A stretch of 64,000 nucleotides of DNA from Marinobacter gudaonensis (lineage in GTDB: Bacteria > Pseudomonadota > Gammaproteobacteria > Pseudomonadales > Oleiphilaceae). Below are positions 18,025 through 27,115 of the stretch, piece after piece; within the stretch, counting starts at the first letter, position 1; each line of letters begins with the position of its first letter. Position numbers and translations under genes: made by a program. The notes below the pieces were generated by a model. That model was not told where the DNA came from and did not search any database. It worked only from the letters and a program-made list of their open reading frames with translations. Location: positions 1,240,001 through 1,304,000 of the forward strand of contig NZ_FOYV01000001.1 in assembly GCF_900115175.1 (NCBI RefSeq). The letters are read 5' to 3'.

Positions 18025-18852
18025 ATGTCAGCAGTAACCGCGTCTTTTCCCGTTCGCCGTCAGGACTTCGGCTTTGAGAATGTTCCCCGTCACTGGGTGG
18101 ACAACGACCCGTTCATGACCCATCTCTTCAACGCGCTATCGGCACTCTTTCCGGATGGTGAGCGGTATTTCGTGGCCAGCGTCCGCGCGGTGCGGGACAA
18201 GGTACAGGACCCCCAGCTGCAAAAGGACATCAGCGCCTTTATCGGCCAGGAGGCCATGCACGCCAAGGAACACGGCCACTTTAACGAGGGCGCCATCAAT
18301 CACGGCTTTGACATCAAGAAACTGGAAGGCTGGACCCGGGGCTTTCTGTCGGTGAAAGACCTGCCTTTGCTCAGCAGCAGGCGTGTTCACCTGGCGGGCA
18401 CCGTGGCCCTGGAGCACTTCACCGGCATTCTGTCAGCGCAGCTGCTCAGGCGTGAAGATCTGGTGGAGGCGATCGACCCCACCATGCGCACGCTCTGGGC
18501 CTGGCACTGTATTGAAGAGAACGAACACAAGGCGGTGGCCTTCAACACTTACCAACAAGTTTACGGCAAGGGTGCCGCCGATTACGCCATTCGTATGGGC
18601 ACCATGGCACTGGCCACGGTTCTGGTGCTGGTGGCCATCCACGCGTTCATCGCCGAGCTGATGCGCGAGGACGGAGAGCTTGCCAACCTGAAATCCTGGG
18701 CCAGGGGGCTGAACCACCTGTGGGGCCGCAAGGGCATGTTTACCGCCATCATCCCGGAATACCTGGACTACTTCCGCCCGGATTTCCACCCCTGGCAGCA
18801 CGACACCAACTTCCTGCTGCGTAAGTGGCGCAAGACCCTGGGTTTTGCCTGA
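18025..18852 (+). CDS. Metal-dependent hydrolase family protein (PF10118)
   Basis: 275-residue, mostly helical protein of the family annotated as predicted metal-dependent hydrolase. Acidic and histidine motifs spaced on helices (FIGQEAMHAKEHGHF, VALEHFTG, IEENEHKAVAF) resemble a ferritin-like diiron site. The C-terminal half has one hydrophobic segment (ATVLVLVAIHAFIAEL). Substrate and reaction are not established. The ATG at 18025, with GAGG about nine bases upstream, is preferred to a GTG ten codons earlier. It ends 4 bp before the end of the convergent sirtuin gene. Confidence 0.85.
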   Translation: MSAVTASFPVRRQDFGFENVPRHWVDNDPFMTHLFNALSALFPDGERYFVASVRAVRDKVQDPQLQKDISAFIGQEAMHAKEHGHFNEGAINHGFDIKKLEGWTRGFLSVKDLPLLSSRRVHLAGTVALEHFTGILSAQLLRREDLVEAIDPTMRTLWAWHCIEENEHKAVAFNTYQQVYGKGAADYAIRMGTMALATVLVLVAIHAFIAELMREDGELANLKSWARGLNHLWGRKGMFTAIIPEYLDYFRPDFHPWQHDTNFLLRKWRKTLGFA

Positions 18853-18856
18853 ACCC

Positions 18857-19759
18857 TCAGAGCTTATCGAGTGCGGCCTGAAGCGTCTCGCCAATGCGGC
18901 TGTTGAGTTTCAGGTCCACCAGTGCCTCGGCCCGAGTGCGGCCGAGGTTCAGGGTGGCCATGGGTTTGCCCCACTCCTTGCCGTAACGGCAGAAGCGAAA
19001 TCCGGAATAGACCATCAGTGACGAGCCGATCACCAGCAGCCCGTCACTGGCTTTCAGGGCATCCAGAGCCGCGTTAACGCGTTGCCTGGGCACGAAATCG
19101 CCGAAGAAAACCACGTCCGGCTTGAGGATACCCTGGCATTTCGGGCAACCGGCCACCCGGAACTCCGAGAAATCCACGTCCAGATCGGCGTCGCCGTCAG
19201 GCGCGGTAGTGGCGGTGTAATGCCGGAATCCCGGGTTGAGGTCTGCACAACGATCATGAACCTCGTCACGCGGGCATCGGTAGCCGCAGCTCATACACAA
19301 TACCTCGTCGGCCCGGCCGTGCAGGTCCAGCACCGCCCGAGTGCCGGCTTTCTGGTGCAGTCGGTCGACGTTCTGGGTGACCACCAGGTTGCTGTGATTC
19401 AGTAGCTCCAGGTCGGCGATGTGAAAATGCGAGGGGTTGGGCGTGGCATTGCGCATCACCGGCCAGCCGATCAGGCTCCGGCCCCAGTAGCGCTGGCGGG
19501 TCTGCCTATCCTCCATGAATGCGCGGTGCTGGACCGGCTGCTTGCGCTTCCAGGCGCCGTCGCCGTCCCGGTAATCGGGAATGCCAGAGTCGGTGCTAAC
19601 GCCAGCACCGGTAAGAATCATCAGCCGCGGGTGTCGGTGAATGAATTCCGCCAGCAGGGCACCGGCGACCTCCGGCTCGTGGACCTCCGGCGGCGTGTCC
19701 GTCTCCGGCAGGCGCTGATCCGCGCTGAAGGGTCGGCTGCGGTGTGTAGTAACAGGCAT
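18857..19759 (-). CDS. NAD-dependent protein deacetylase, sirtuin (Sir2)
   Basis: 300-residue Sir2 enzyme that removes acyl groups from lysine using NAD+. Conserved motifs are LTGAGVSTDSGIPDYRDGDG (cofactor loop), TQNVDRLHQKAG, the catalytic histidine in LDLHGRADEV and GSSLMVYSG. Zinc-binding cysteines are in CMSCG and CPKCQG, separated by an unusually long insert of about 50 residues containing CADLNPGF. The start at 19759 gives a 14-bp gap to the upstream methyltransferase gene; longer in-frame extension is antisense to that gene. Class II (SIRT4-like) is the likely subclass. Confidence 0.92.
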   Translation of the reverse strand: MPVTTHRSRPFSADQRLPETDTPPEVHEPEVAGALLAEFIHRHPRLMILTGAGVSTDSGIPDYRDGDGAWKRKQPVQHRAFMEDRQTRQRYWGRSLIGWPVMRNATPNPSHFHIADLELLNHSNLVVTQNVDRLHQKAGTRAVLDLHGRADEVLCMSCGYRCPRDEVHDRCADLNPGFRHYTATTAPDGDADLDVDFSEFRVAGCPKCQGILKPDVVFFGDFVPRQRVNAALDALKASDGLLVIGSSLMVYSGFRFCRYGKEWGKPMATLNLGRTRAEALVDLKLNSRIGETLQAALDKL

Positions 19760-19773
19760 ACAGACTCCGGCTC

Positions 19774-20505
19774 TTAGCCCGGCTTGCGGGCCACATACAC
19801 GGTGTTGAACGATTCCCTGTTCTGGAACGGATTGAAAAAGGATACGACATGACAGGCGACATCGGTAAACACCGCCCGCAGCACGGCCATGAATTCCGCG
19901 TCTTCGCCCTCGTTGGACCACATGGCAAACACGCCCCGGGGCTTTAACTGACGGGCCATCAGGCGGAGATTGGGCTCGGTGTAGAAGCTGGCGCTGGAAT
20001 CGTGCAGCAGGGCCCGGGGCGAGTGGTCGATGTCCAGCAGAATGGCGTCGAATTGCTTGCCGGGATTCTCCGGATCAAAGCCCCCGGTTTCCGGATCAGC
20101 CACGGCGAGCTCGAAGAAGCTGCCATGCACATAGCGGCTGCGCGGATCGGCGTTCAGGTCCTTGCCCAGGGGCACCTGCTCCGTCTGGTGCCAGCCGATC
20201 ACGGGCTCGAGGTATTCAACGACCAAAAGCTCTTCCAACCGCGGCTCCCGCAGCGCCGCCACGGCGGTGTAACCGAGCCCCAGGCCACCCACGACCACGC
20301 TAAGGTCTTCGCCCTCGGTTTCCGCGAGCCCGATGTCGGCCAGGGCTACCTCGGCATCCACGAACATGCTGGACATGAGAAATTCCTCGCCCAGTTTCAC
20401 CTCATAGATGTCCCGGTCCCCAATCGCCGGAATCCGGCGCCGGCGCAGCGTGATCTCACCGATCACTGAAGGCTGACTATCAATTTGTTCGAAAAGCAGT
20501 CCCAT
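19774..20505 (-). CDS. Spermidine-synthase-like SAM-dependent protein
   Basis: 243 residues with a Rossmann methyltransferase/spermidine synthase fold. It has VVGGLGLGYTAVAAL as the nucleotide-binding glycine loop, VVEYLEPVIGWH at the acidic ribose-binding position and ILLDIDHSPRALL at the catalytic strand. The C-terminal part (LKPRGVFAMWSNEGED) is typical of the SpeE-like group annotated as spermidine synthase or methyltransferase. True polyamine synthesis is not proven. It is four bases after the DUF1415 gene and 14 bp before the sirtuin gene, so it sits inside an operon. Confidence 0.82.
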   Translation of the reverse strand: MGLLFEQIDSQPSVIGEITLRRRRIPAIGDRDIYEVKLGEEFLMSSMFVDAEVALADIGLAETEGEDLSVVVGGLGLGYTAVAALREPRLEELLVVEYLEPVIGWHQTEQVPLGKDLNADPRSRYVHGSFFELAVADPETGGFDPENPGKQFDAILLDIDHSPRALLHDSSASFYTEPNLRLMARQLKPRGVFAMWSNEGEDAEFMAVLRAVFTDVACHVVSFFNPFQNRESFNTVYVARKPG

Positions 20506-20509
20506 CTAT

Positions 20510-21070
20510 TCAGCCCCTGGGAGTTGATTCACCAAGACACGAACGCAGAATACTCCGCATCTTCTCCGCGCCCAATTCATCCATCAACTCGATGTTTCTT
20601 CGGGGTATTCCATCCACATCCGGATAACCATCAATCGCCGCCTCCAGACTGGCTTCCCTCAAAAGGTGCAGCATAGGAAACGGTGACCGATTGGTGTAGT
20701 TTTCCGCCGCATCCGGCTCGGTACCCTCAAACCGGTACTCCGGATGAAAACTGGCGATCTGGTAAACGCCCTCCATCTCCAGATACGCCAACAAGCCATC
20801 GGCGGCATCCAGAAACTCATTGTAGGGACCGAACGCCTGCAATACACCCGGATGGATCAACAGGGTGGTCTCGATCTCCGGTTCGTCCTCCAGCCGCTGA
20901 AGTTCCGAGTGCAGCGCCTGCAGCAGCCCGTCTTCGGTTTCCGCCTCGGATACCACGAAACGCACTCGGCTGTGCACCAGCTCACGCTTGGCAAACGGGC
21001 AAAGGTTGTAGCCGACAACGACGTCTTCGACCCATTTGCGGGTAGCGGCAATAATCTCGGTCTCGACCAT
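20510..21070 (-). CDS. DUF1415 family protein
   Basis: 186-residue cytoplasmic protein of DUF1415, common in Proteobacteria and without known function. Family blocks are WVEDVVVGYNLCPFAKRELV, TTLLIHPGVL, YQIASFHPEYRF and NRSPFPMLHLLREASLEAA. The C-terminus has GIPRRNIELMDELG. The conserved NLCPFA cysteine may be functional. The ATG at 21070 is chosen because the domain begins there, although its ribosome site is weak. Confidence 0.85.
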   Translation of the reverse strand: MVETEIIAATRKWVEDVVVGYNLCPFAKRELVHSRVRFVVSEAETEDGLLQALHSELQRLEDEPEIETTLLIHPGVLQAFGPYNEFLDAADGLLAYLEMEGVYQIASFHPEYRFEGTEPDAAENYTNRSPFPMLHLLREASLEAAIDGYPDVDGIPRRNIELMDELGAEKMRSILRSCLGESTPRG

Positions 21071-21154
21071 ATTGTTCTGTGTCCGTTGTTCTGTTGGAGG
21101 CTCGCTCACAGGTTGGAGCGGGCGTGTGGGACTGGCTGCACCCAAGCCTGGGGC

Positions 21155-22741
21155 TCAGACGTACCCCTGGCTCCGTAGGTAATCATCGTAGGAACCACTG
21201 AAGTCCGTAACGCCATCAGCCTTCAACTCTATGATCCTCGTCGCCAGCGAAGAAACAAACTCCCGGTCGTGGCTCACGAAAATCAGTGTACCCGGATAGT
21301 TCTCCAGCGCCAGATTCAGCGCCTCGATGGATTCCATGTCCAGGTGGTTGGTCGGCTCATCCATCAGCATCACATTGGGCTTCTGCAGGATCAGCTTGCC
21401 GAACAGCATCCGGCCCTGTTCGCCGCCGGAGATCACCCGCACGGATTTGCCGATGTCATCGCCCGAGAACAGCATGCGTCCCAGAGTGCCGCGCACCAGC
21501 TGTTCGCCGCCCTTGGTCCACTGGGCCATCCAGTCGGTCAGGGTGTCATCCTCGGCAAAGTCGGCGGTGTGGTCCTGGGCGAAGTAGCCCACTTCCGCGC
21601 TGTCGGTCCACTTCACTTCGCCGCTGTCCGGGGTGTAGGCGCCGGCAAGGCACTGCAGCAGCGTGGTCTTGCCAATTCCGTTGGGGCCGATGATGGCGAC
21701 CCGCTCGCCGGCTTCGATCTGGAAGTTCAGCTTCGACAGCACACACTCCTCACCGAAACCCTTGTAGAGATCTTTCACAGTCACGGCCTGGCGGTGGAGC
21801 TTCTTGCCCTGTTCGAACCGGATGAACGGGCTGACCCGGCTGGAGGGCTTCACTTCCTCCAACTGGATCTTGTCGATCTGGCGGGCCCGGGAGGTGGCCT
21901 GCTTGGCCTTGGAGGCGTTGGCCGAGAAGCGGCTGACGAACTGCTGGAGCTCGGCAATCTGGGCCTTCTTCTTGGCGTTGTCTGCCAGCATGCGTTCGCG
22001 GGCCTGGGTGGCAGCGGTCATGTATTCGTCGTAGTTGCCCGGGAACAGGCGCAGCTCGCCGTAATCCAGGTCCGCCATGTGGGTACACACGCTGTTCAGG
22101 AAGTGGCGGTCGTGGGAGATGATGATCATGGTGCTGTTGCGAGCCACCAGGATGTTCTCCAGCCAGCGGATGGTGTTGATGTCCAGGTGGTTGGTGGGCT
22201 CGTCCAGCAGCAGCACGTCGGGATCGGAGAACAGAGCCTGGGCCAGCAGCACCCTCAGTTTCCAGCCCGGCGCCAGGGCACTCATGGGTCCGTTGTGCTG
22301 TTCCAGCGGGATATCCAGCCCCAGTAGCAATTCGCCGGCCCGGGATTCAGCGGTGTAGCCATCCATCTCGGCGAACTGCACTTCCAGGTCGGCCACGGCC
22401 ATGCCGTCTTCCTCGCTCATCTCCGCCAGGGAGTAGATGCGGTCGCGCTCCTTCTTGACGTTCCACAGCTCTTCATGGCCCATGATCACGGTATCAATCA
22501 CCGAGCAGTCCTCGTAGGCGAACTGGTCCTGGCGCAGTTTACCGAGCCGGGTATTGGGCTCCAGCATGACCTGGCCGGCCGAGGGCTCAAGATCGCCACC
22601 GAGGATTTTCATCAAGGTGGACTTGCCGCAGCCGTTGGCCCCGATCAGGCCGTAACGGTTGCCGTTGCCGAATTTGGCGGAAACGTTTTCAAACAGGGGC
22701 TTCGCCCCGAACTGCATGGTGATGTTGGCGGTGGAGATCAA
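21155..22741 (-). CDS. ybiT: ABC-F ATPase, YbiT type
   Basis: 528-residue soluble protein with two ABC ATPase domains and no membrane segment. It is very close to E. coli YbiT over its whole length. Walker A motifs are GANGCGKST and GPNGIGKTT, and the Walker B regions [11 protein letters not shown] and [15 protein letters not shown] contain the catalytic glutamates. The ABC-F linker ([22 protein letters not shown], about residues 235-257) lies between them. ABC-F proteins bind the ribosomal E site and relieve stalling. The start appears to be TTG at 22741, since [12 protein letters not shown] aligns with E. coli MLVSSNVTMQFG. It is first in a four-gene minus-strand run. Confidence 0.93.
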   Translation of the reverse strand: MISTANITMQFGAKPLFENVSAKFGNGNRYGLIGANGCGKSTLMKILGGDLEPSAGQVMLEPNTRLGKLRQDQFAYEDCSVIDTVIMGHEELWNVKKERDRIYSLAEMSEEDGMAVADLEVQFAEMDGYTAESRAGELLLGLDIPLEQHNGPMSALAPGWKLRVLLAQALFSDPDVLLLDEPTNHLDINTIRWLENILVARNSTMIIISHDRHFLNSVCTHMADLDYGELRLFPGNYDEYMTAATQARERMLADNAKKKAQIAELQQFVSRFSANASKAKQATSRARQIDKIQLEEVKPSSRVSPFIRFEQGKKLHRQAVTVKDLYKGFGEECVLSKLNFQIEAGERVAIIGPNGIGKTTLLQCLAGAYTPDSGEVKWTDSAEVGYFAQDHTADFAEDDTLTDWMAQWTKGGEQLVRGTLGRMLFSGDDIGKSVRVISGGEQGRMLFGKLILQKPNVMLMDEPTNHLDMESIEALNLALENYPGTLIFVSHDREFVSSLATRIIELKADGVTDFSGSYDDYLRSQGYV

Positions 22742-22944
22742 GAAACAAACCTGTCGATGTGGGGCCAGCGAGGCGCCGGCGAAACGAAAGCCGGCATTGT
22801 ACAGGTTTGCCGGGCCCACCGTGAGGCCGCAGAAACACGGATAAAAAGCGCTTGCCTCCGGCGAGCTGTGCGGGCAGCATTCCGGTTCTGATCATCCTAT
22901 TAACCCGAGCACAGGCCCATTAACCCGAACTAAGGAGAAGAACC

Positions 22945-23223
22945 ATGGCTCAGGCAACCGCACGCCACATTCTGGTGGACAGCGAAGCGAAATGTGAAGA
23001 ACTGAAGAAGGCCATCGAAGGCGGCCAGGATTTTGCGGAAGTAGCAAAGCAGCACTCCTCCTGTCCCTCCGGCCGCAACGGCGGCGATCTGGGCGCCTTC
23101 GGCCCGGGGCAGATGGTGCCCGAGTTCGACAAGGCCGTGTTCAACAGCGAACTGAACACCGTGATCGGCCCGATCAAGACCCAGTTCGGCTACCATCTGC
23201 TGGAAGTCACCAGCCGCAGCTGA
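22945..23223 (+). CDS. ppiC: Peptidyl-prolyl cis-trans isomerase, parvulin type
   Basis: 92-residue single-domain parvulin (E. coli PpiC is 93) that isomerises Xaa-Pro bonds in the cytoplasm. Active-site strands ATARHILV, DFAEVAKQHSSCPSGRNGGDLGAF and TQFGYHLLEV are complete, and there is no signal peptide. A clear AAGGAG precedes the ATG. Its TGA stop overlaps the ATG of the next gene by one base, so the two are coupled. Confidence 0.95.
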   Translation: MAQATARHILVDSEAKCEELKKAIEGGQDFAEVAKQHSSCPSGRNGGDLGAFGPGQMVPEFDKAVFNSELNTVIGPIKTQFGYHLLEVTSRS

Positions 23224-24206
23224 TGGTCTCTGACCCCCCGGCACGAGCGCCGGAACCCGGCCGGCGGCTGTCGCTGCTGGCCGGGTTCGCCTCTCTGCTG
23301 ATTGCCCCCTTTCTGTTTATCGGCGGCCCGGACTGGGCTTCGGGACCCCTGCTCAGATCGGCCTGGAATCTCGGCCACATCGCCCTTTTCGCACTGCTGA
23401 CCCTGGCCATCCGCCCATGGCGCTGGCTCAGTGGCTGGCGACTCTGGATTGCGGTGACCGCCGTGCTGCTCGGGGTGGGATTGGCCATTGAGCTGATTCA
23501 ATCCAGCTTTGGTCGCGACCTCGACGGGCGCGATCTGTTGCGCAACCTGATTGGCAGTTGGCTGGTGCTGGCCGGGCGCCCGTTGCTGTCTCGGGACTCA
23601 CCAACGAGTTGGGGCGAGCGCCTGATGGCCGTGGTCGTCGCGCTGCTGCTGTGTGCTGAGCTCGGCGCTACCGGCCTGGTTGCGGCCCGCCAATGGCAGG
23701 TCCATCAACAATTGCCGCTACTGTATGATTTTGGCCGGGACAACCCCGCCCCCTTTTGGGGCGGCAACCCCGTGCTCTCCCGGCAACATACCGTCGAGCA
23801 CCCCTACAGTCTGCGATTGGACCTGGGCACGTCGCTCTACTCCGGAGTCACACTCCACAACCTGCCATCGGACTGGCGCGGCTATGACCGGCTGGCCATT
23901 ACTCTGTTCAACCCCGACCCAGAGTCACTGACGATGACCCTGCGCATCAATGATGTGGCCCATGATCGGGGAGCGAATGCCTACGGCGACCGGTTTAACA
24001 CCCAACTGACACTGGCGCCGGGACTGAATACCTTCGAACTGAGCCTGGAACAGGTGGCCAGTGCGCCGCGGCAGCGGCGCATGGACATGGACCGGATTCG
24101 CCGGCTGGGACTGTTTGCGGTGCAACTGCCAGCGCCGCGGTCGGTGTTCCTGGTGGACCTGCGGCTTATCCGGGCGCCTGGCCAAGCTGCCACGGATTCT
24201 CGGTGA
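23223..24206 (+). CDS. VanZ-family membrane protein with C-terminal beta-sandwich-like domain
   Basis: 327 residues. The first 130 or so residues carry VanZ-like hydrophobic helices with the motif NLGHIALFALLTL and the downstream IELIQSSFGRDLDGRDLLRNLIG, which is the VanZ signature. A further helix (about 140-160) leads to an extracytoplasmic domain (FGRDNPAPFWGGNP, PYSLRLDLGTSLYSGVTL, LTMTLRINDVAHD) that looks like a carbohydrate-binding-module-type beta sandwich. VanZ proteins are linked to glycopeptide resistance or envelope polysaccharides. The last 41 bp overlap the 3' end of the convergent M24 gene. Coupling to ppiC is by stop-start overlap. Confidence 0.82.
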   Translation: MVSDPPARAPEPGRRLSLLAGFASLLIAPFLFIGGPDWASGPLLRSAWNLGHIALFALLTLAIRPWRWLSGWRLWIAVTAVLLGVGLAIELIQSSFGRDLDGRDLLRNLIGSWLVLAGRPLLSRDSPTSWGERLMAVVVALLLCAELGATGLVAARQWQVHQQLPLLYDFGRDNPAPFWGGNPVLSRQHTVEHPYSLRLDLGTSLYSGVTLHNLPSDWRGYDRLAITLFNPDPESLTMTLRINDVAHDRGANAYGDRFNTQLTLAPGLNTFELSLEQVASAPRQRRMDMDRIRRLGLFAVQLPAPRSVFLVDLRLIRAPGQAATDSR

Positions 24207-25359
24207 TCGTCTCGGCGCCCTGGTCAGTCACCACAAGGGTTTCGCTGCAACCAATCCCCCACTGGCCAGGAATCCGAAGGCAAATCGGCAAGTGGAACAC
24301 CATGCCTGGCCGGAACTCGACGTTACCCCCACGGGCAATGAACCCCGAGCCCTCCACCCAGGATGGCGGGAACTGCGCGCCCACGGTGTAGCCGAACACC
24401 CCGGAGAAGAACACCGAATCCGCCAGCGGCGCCAGAGCCCGCTCGGCTTCCTGGGCGGCGTGATCGAAGCTGACGCCCGGGCGTACGGTGGCCAGCAGAC
24501 GATCCACAATGCGACGACAGCCGTCGTGGACCCGTTGCATCTCCGCCGACGGCCGGCCGCCAGCGACCACGGTCTGCATCATGGGGGCGGTGTACCGGTG
24601 CCAGGCGGCGCCAAACTCCAGGAACACCGGGTCGCCCTCCTGGATGACGGTGCGCCGGTGATTGCAGTGAATCACGCTACTGCGCCTGCCGGTGGTGACG
24701 ATCGGCTGCATGCTCATGAATTCGCTGCCCGCTTCCAGCAAAGCGGTAGTTCCCACCGCAGCAATGGCGTTGTCCGTCATGCCGGGGCAAACCGCGGCCA
24801 CCGCTGCAGCCAGGCCCTCGGCCGTAATACGGGCACTTTCCCGGAGAAAGCCGAGTTCGGCTTCGGATTTAACCATCCTCACCTTTTTCAGCAGGCCGCC
24901 ATTGTTCTGGAACCGGGTCGAAGGCATTTTCGCCCTGAGACCTTCCAGAACGCCCTGGCGCAGTGAGCCGTGCCATGCATCAATACCCACCGTTTCGATG
25001 CCGTTGTTGAGCGCCTGAACCAGCGGCTCAAGGACTTCGCCAATCCCCTCCCAACGGTAACCGACCACCCGGGCCACCCGGGTAGTCACCATGGCCGGGC
25101 CCATCTCGATGGACGGCACCTGCAGGAGCAGCTCCTCGTGGGTCACCACCAGGGCTACGTGGACGGAAACCTCGAAGGTACTGTAGCCGGTGAGATAGAA
25201 GATATCGGACGGGTCGGTCAGCAACAGCGCCCCGAAGTCCTCCCGCGCCATCCGGTCGCGGACCCGGGCGAGGCGGTTGGCAAACTCCTGCTCCGGGAAC
25301 GGGCATTCGTATCCCCGAAGCTGCGAGGACAAGGCGTTCTGATAGGCGTTGAAGTCCAT
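24166..25359 (-). CDS. M24 family creatinase/ectoine-hydrolase-like enzyme
   Basis: 397 residues. The N-terminal creatinase domain (LLLTDPSDIFYLTGYS) precedes a pita-bread M24 domain. Where true aminopeptidases carry metal-binding aspartates, this protein has FLEFGAAWHRYTAPMMQTV, so the dinuclear metal site looks lost. That matches the metal-independent creatinase and ectoine hydrolase (DoeA/EutD) subgroups, which hydrolyse C-N bonds in small molecules. No doeB or ectoine gene is adjacent, so the substrate is open. It overlaps the VanZ-family gene tail to tail. Confidence 0.8.
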   Translation of the reverse strand: MDFNAYQNALSSQLRGYECPFPEQEFANRLARVRDRMAREDFGALLLTDPSDIFYLTGYSTFEVSVHVALVVTHEELLLQVPSIEMGPAMVTTRVARVVGYRWEGIGEVLEPLVQALNNGIETVGIDAWHGSLRQGVLEGLRAKMPSTRFQNNGGLLKKVRMVKSEAELGFLRESARITAEGLAAAVAAVCPGMTDNAIAAVGTTALLEAGSEFMSMQPIVTTGRRSSVIHCNHRRTVIQEGDPVFLEFGAAWHRYTAPMMQTVVAGGRPSAEMQRVHDGCRRIVDRLLATVRPGVSFDHAAQEAERALAPLADSVFFSGVFGYTVGAQFPPSWVEGSGFIARGGNVEFRPGMVFHLPICLRIPGQWGIGCSETLVVTDQGAETITENPWQLGQAPG

Positions 25360-25465
25360 GGCGTCCCCCCGACCTGGGCTCTGGCGAGTTCCGTAAAGAT
25401 CTCTCTAGAGCGTGGACCGGATTGGAGGTTTGTTCAAATCCTCCGGCAACGCCAATTGTCTGCCA

Positions 25466-26302
25466 TCACTGGCCGGTTGCAGTCTCCGGACGCAGGAAGC
25501 GCGACATCTGCTCGCCAATACTGACGACCGGTTCGGTGATGGCCTGCTGGATACTGTTGGTCACTACCCGAGAGAACGCAGAACCGGCGGGACTTTCCAG
25601 GAACTTCAGATACAGCTCCAATTCCTGGGCGCCGATGTTTTCGTAGGTGTATAGATAACTGTCGTACACCTGTTGCCCTACAACGCCACTGAGCATACTG
25701 CGCTGGCTTTCGATGCGCTGGCGGAGCTGCTCGTGGTTGGCCGATTCGTTGCTGAAGGCGGCCAACGCCGAAGCCAACCCGAGTTGCACGGCAATACTGG
25801 TGTCCACGGCACTCTCGGTTGCCCGGGCGGCGCGATCAAAGCGGTCAAACATCTCGGCTTTCCGGGTACCCTTGAACCTCGCGTTGAGCTCCGGGGCGCG
25901 AGTCTGGATGGTCTGCCAGGCATCCGGCGACGAAGCGGCAATTTCGGCCGCCGAGATCTTACGGGCCACCGGTGTCTGGTACCAGTCGTGTACGGCCTGC
26001 AGCTGGGCCGGGGTCAGCTTTTCACGCAGGTCGGCAACAATCTGCTGCTCAATATCGGCGGCGCTGAAGCTGTTGCTGACGAGAGTACCGATGGTGCCCG
26101 CCACCACGGGTGGCAGCTGGCCGCTCTGTTTCAGTCCCTGGCGGATACCCTGGCTCATCATGGCCGGATACTGCGCGACAATATCGTCAATCGGTGAGAC
26201 CGCCAGTACCTGGCGGGCGTCCGGTGCCGCGTGAACGGTGCCAGCGCCTGTAGTTAGCAGAGCGGCGAATAAAAGAGGTTTAACTAGGGGAATGCGCTTC
26301 AT
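25466..26302 (-). CDS. DUF2059 domain periplasmic protein
   Basis: 278 residues with a clear signal peptide ending near VHA-AP (about residue 25) and a mature helical protein. The DUF2059 region is recognisable in IVADLREKLTPAQLQAVHDWYQTPVARKISAAE, followed by a second helical repeat (YENIGAQELELYLKFLESPAGSAFSRVV). The two copies of a segment containing Y-x-S/T-P-x-x-R/S look like an internal duplication. Function is unknown. It is divergent from the lysozyme-like gene and 106 bp upstream of the M24 gene. Confidence 0.82.
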   Translation of the reverse strand: MKRIPLVKPLLFAALLTTGAGTVHAAPDARQVLAVSPIDDIVAQYPAMMSQGIRQGLKQSGQLPPVVAGTIGTLVSNSFSAADIEQQIVADLREKLTPAQLQAVHDWYQTPVARKISAAEIAASSPDAWQTIQTRAPELNARFKGTRKAEMFDRFDRAARATESAVDTSIAVQLGLASALAAFSNESANHEQLRQRIESQRSMLSGVVGQQVYDSYLYTYENIGAQELELYLKFLESPAGSAFSRVVTNSIQQAITEPVVSIGEQMSRFLRPETATGQ

Positions 26303-26392
26303 TTACCTATCATCCGAGACACATTGATCGTTCCCTTATGCCATGTGGGCCCCGGCTACGGCAAGCAAACCCGGGGCTACGGAGATGACGGT

Positions 26393-27112
26393 TTGGTAGG
26401 AAAACGGACACAGCCACGCCGGCCAACACAACGCCGACGCCGTAGCCTGACGCTATGGAAGAGCCGGGCCAGGTGGTACGGCCTGCCGTTGCTCGGTTTG
26501 CTGGTGGGGGTTTGGGCGACACTGCGCTTCAGTCTGCTCGAGCCAGACCCGCCCGCCAACCCGGACAATCTCTGCGACATCTTCCGAGAGCACCCGGTGT
26601 GGTACGACTACGCCCGGGATTCCGAACAACGCTGGGGCACGCCCATCGCTACCCAGATGGCCTTTGTCTTTTACGAGTCGTCGTTCCGCAGCCACGCCCG
26701 TCCGCCGAGAACACAACTCTGGGGTTTCATCCCCTGGACCCGGCCAACCACCGCCTATGGCTATGCCCAGGCACTTGATCCGGCGTGGCGTGAGTACCTG
26801 GAAGCGAATGGCGGTGGCTGGTTCACCGTGCGCACCGATATGGAGTACGCGCTCGACTTCGTGGGCTGGTACAACCGCCTCAGCCACGAACGACTGGGGA
26901 TTCCCTTTTCTTCGCCGCGGCAGCTCTATCTCGCCTACCACGAGGGTCGCGGCGGCTACGCCCGGCGCAGCTTTGAACAGAAACCAGCGATAACGGGCCT
27001 GGCCAGCCGCGTCCGCAATCGGGCATTCCGCTACGACAATCAGCTGAAGACCTGTGAGCAGGAGTTCCAGTGCTGGCGCTGGTACCAGTTCTGGCCCTTC
27101 TGCCAGAGCTGA
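26393..27112 (+). CDS. Lysozyme-fold (transglycosylase SLT-like) membrane protein
   Basis: 239 residues: a basic N-terminus (PRRPTQRRRRS), one transmembrane helix (about 33-48) and a periplasmic domain resembling lytic transglycosylase SLT folds. AFVFYESSFRSHARPP would hold the catalytic glutamate. It continues with GFIPWTRPTTAYGYAQAL, TDMEYALDFVGWYNRLS and QLYLAYHEGRGGYARRSF. The start is TTG at 26393 with GGAGA seven bases upstream; no in-frame ATG exists near the N-terminus. It probably acts on peptidoglycan. Ends 3 bp before the convergent LysR gene. Confidence 0.72.
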   Translation: MVGKRTQPRRPTQRRRRSLTLWKSRARWYGLPLLGLLVGVWATLRFSLLEPDPPANPDNLCDIFREHPVWYDYARDSEQRWGTPIATQMAFVFYESSFRSHARPPRTQLWGFIPWTRPTTAYGYAQALDPAWREYLEANGGGWFTVRTDMEYALDFVGWYNRLSHERLGIPFSSPRQLYLAYHEGRGGYARRSFEQKPAITGLASRVRNRAFRYDNQLKTCEQEFQCWRWYQFWPFCQS

Positions 27113-27115
27113 GAA

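Noticed and set aside
24166..25359. Naming the M24 gene doeA
   Set aside because: Residue pattern fits the ectoine hydrolase group, but no doeB, ectoine transporter or regulator is adjacent, so the precise name is not supported.
25466..25941. Possible prophage or defence cassette around the DUF2059 and lysozyme-like genes
   Set aside because: The lysozyme-like protein suggested a phage lysis module, but there is no holin, integrase, repressor or att site, and composition is like the rest.
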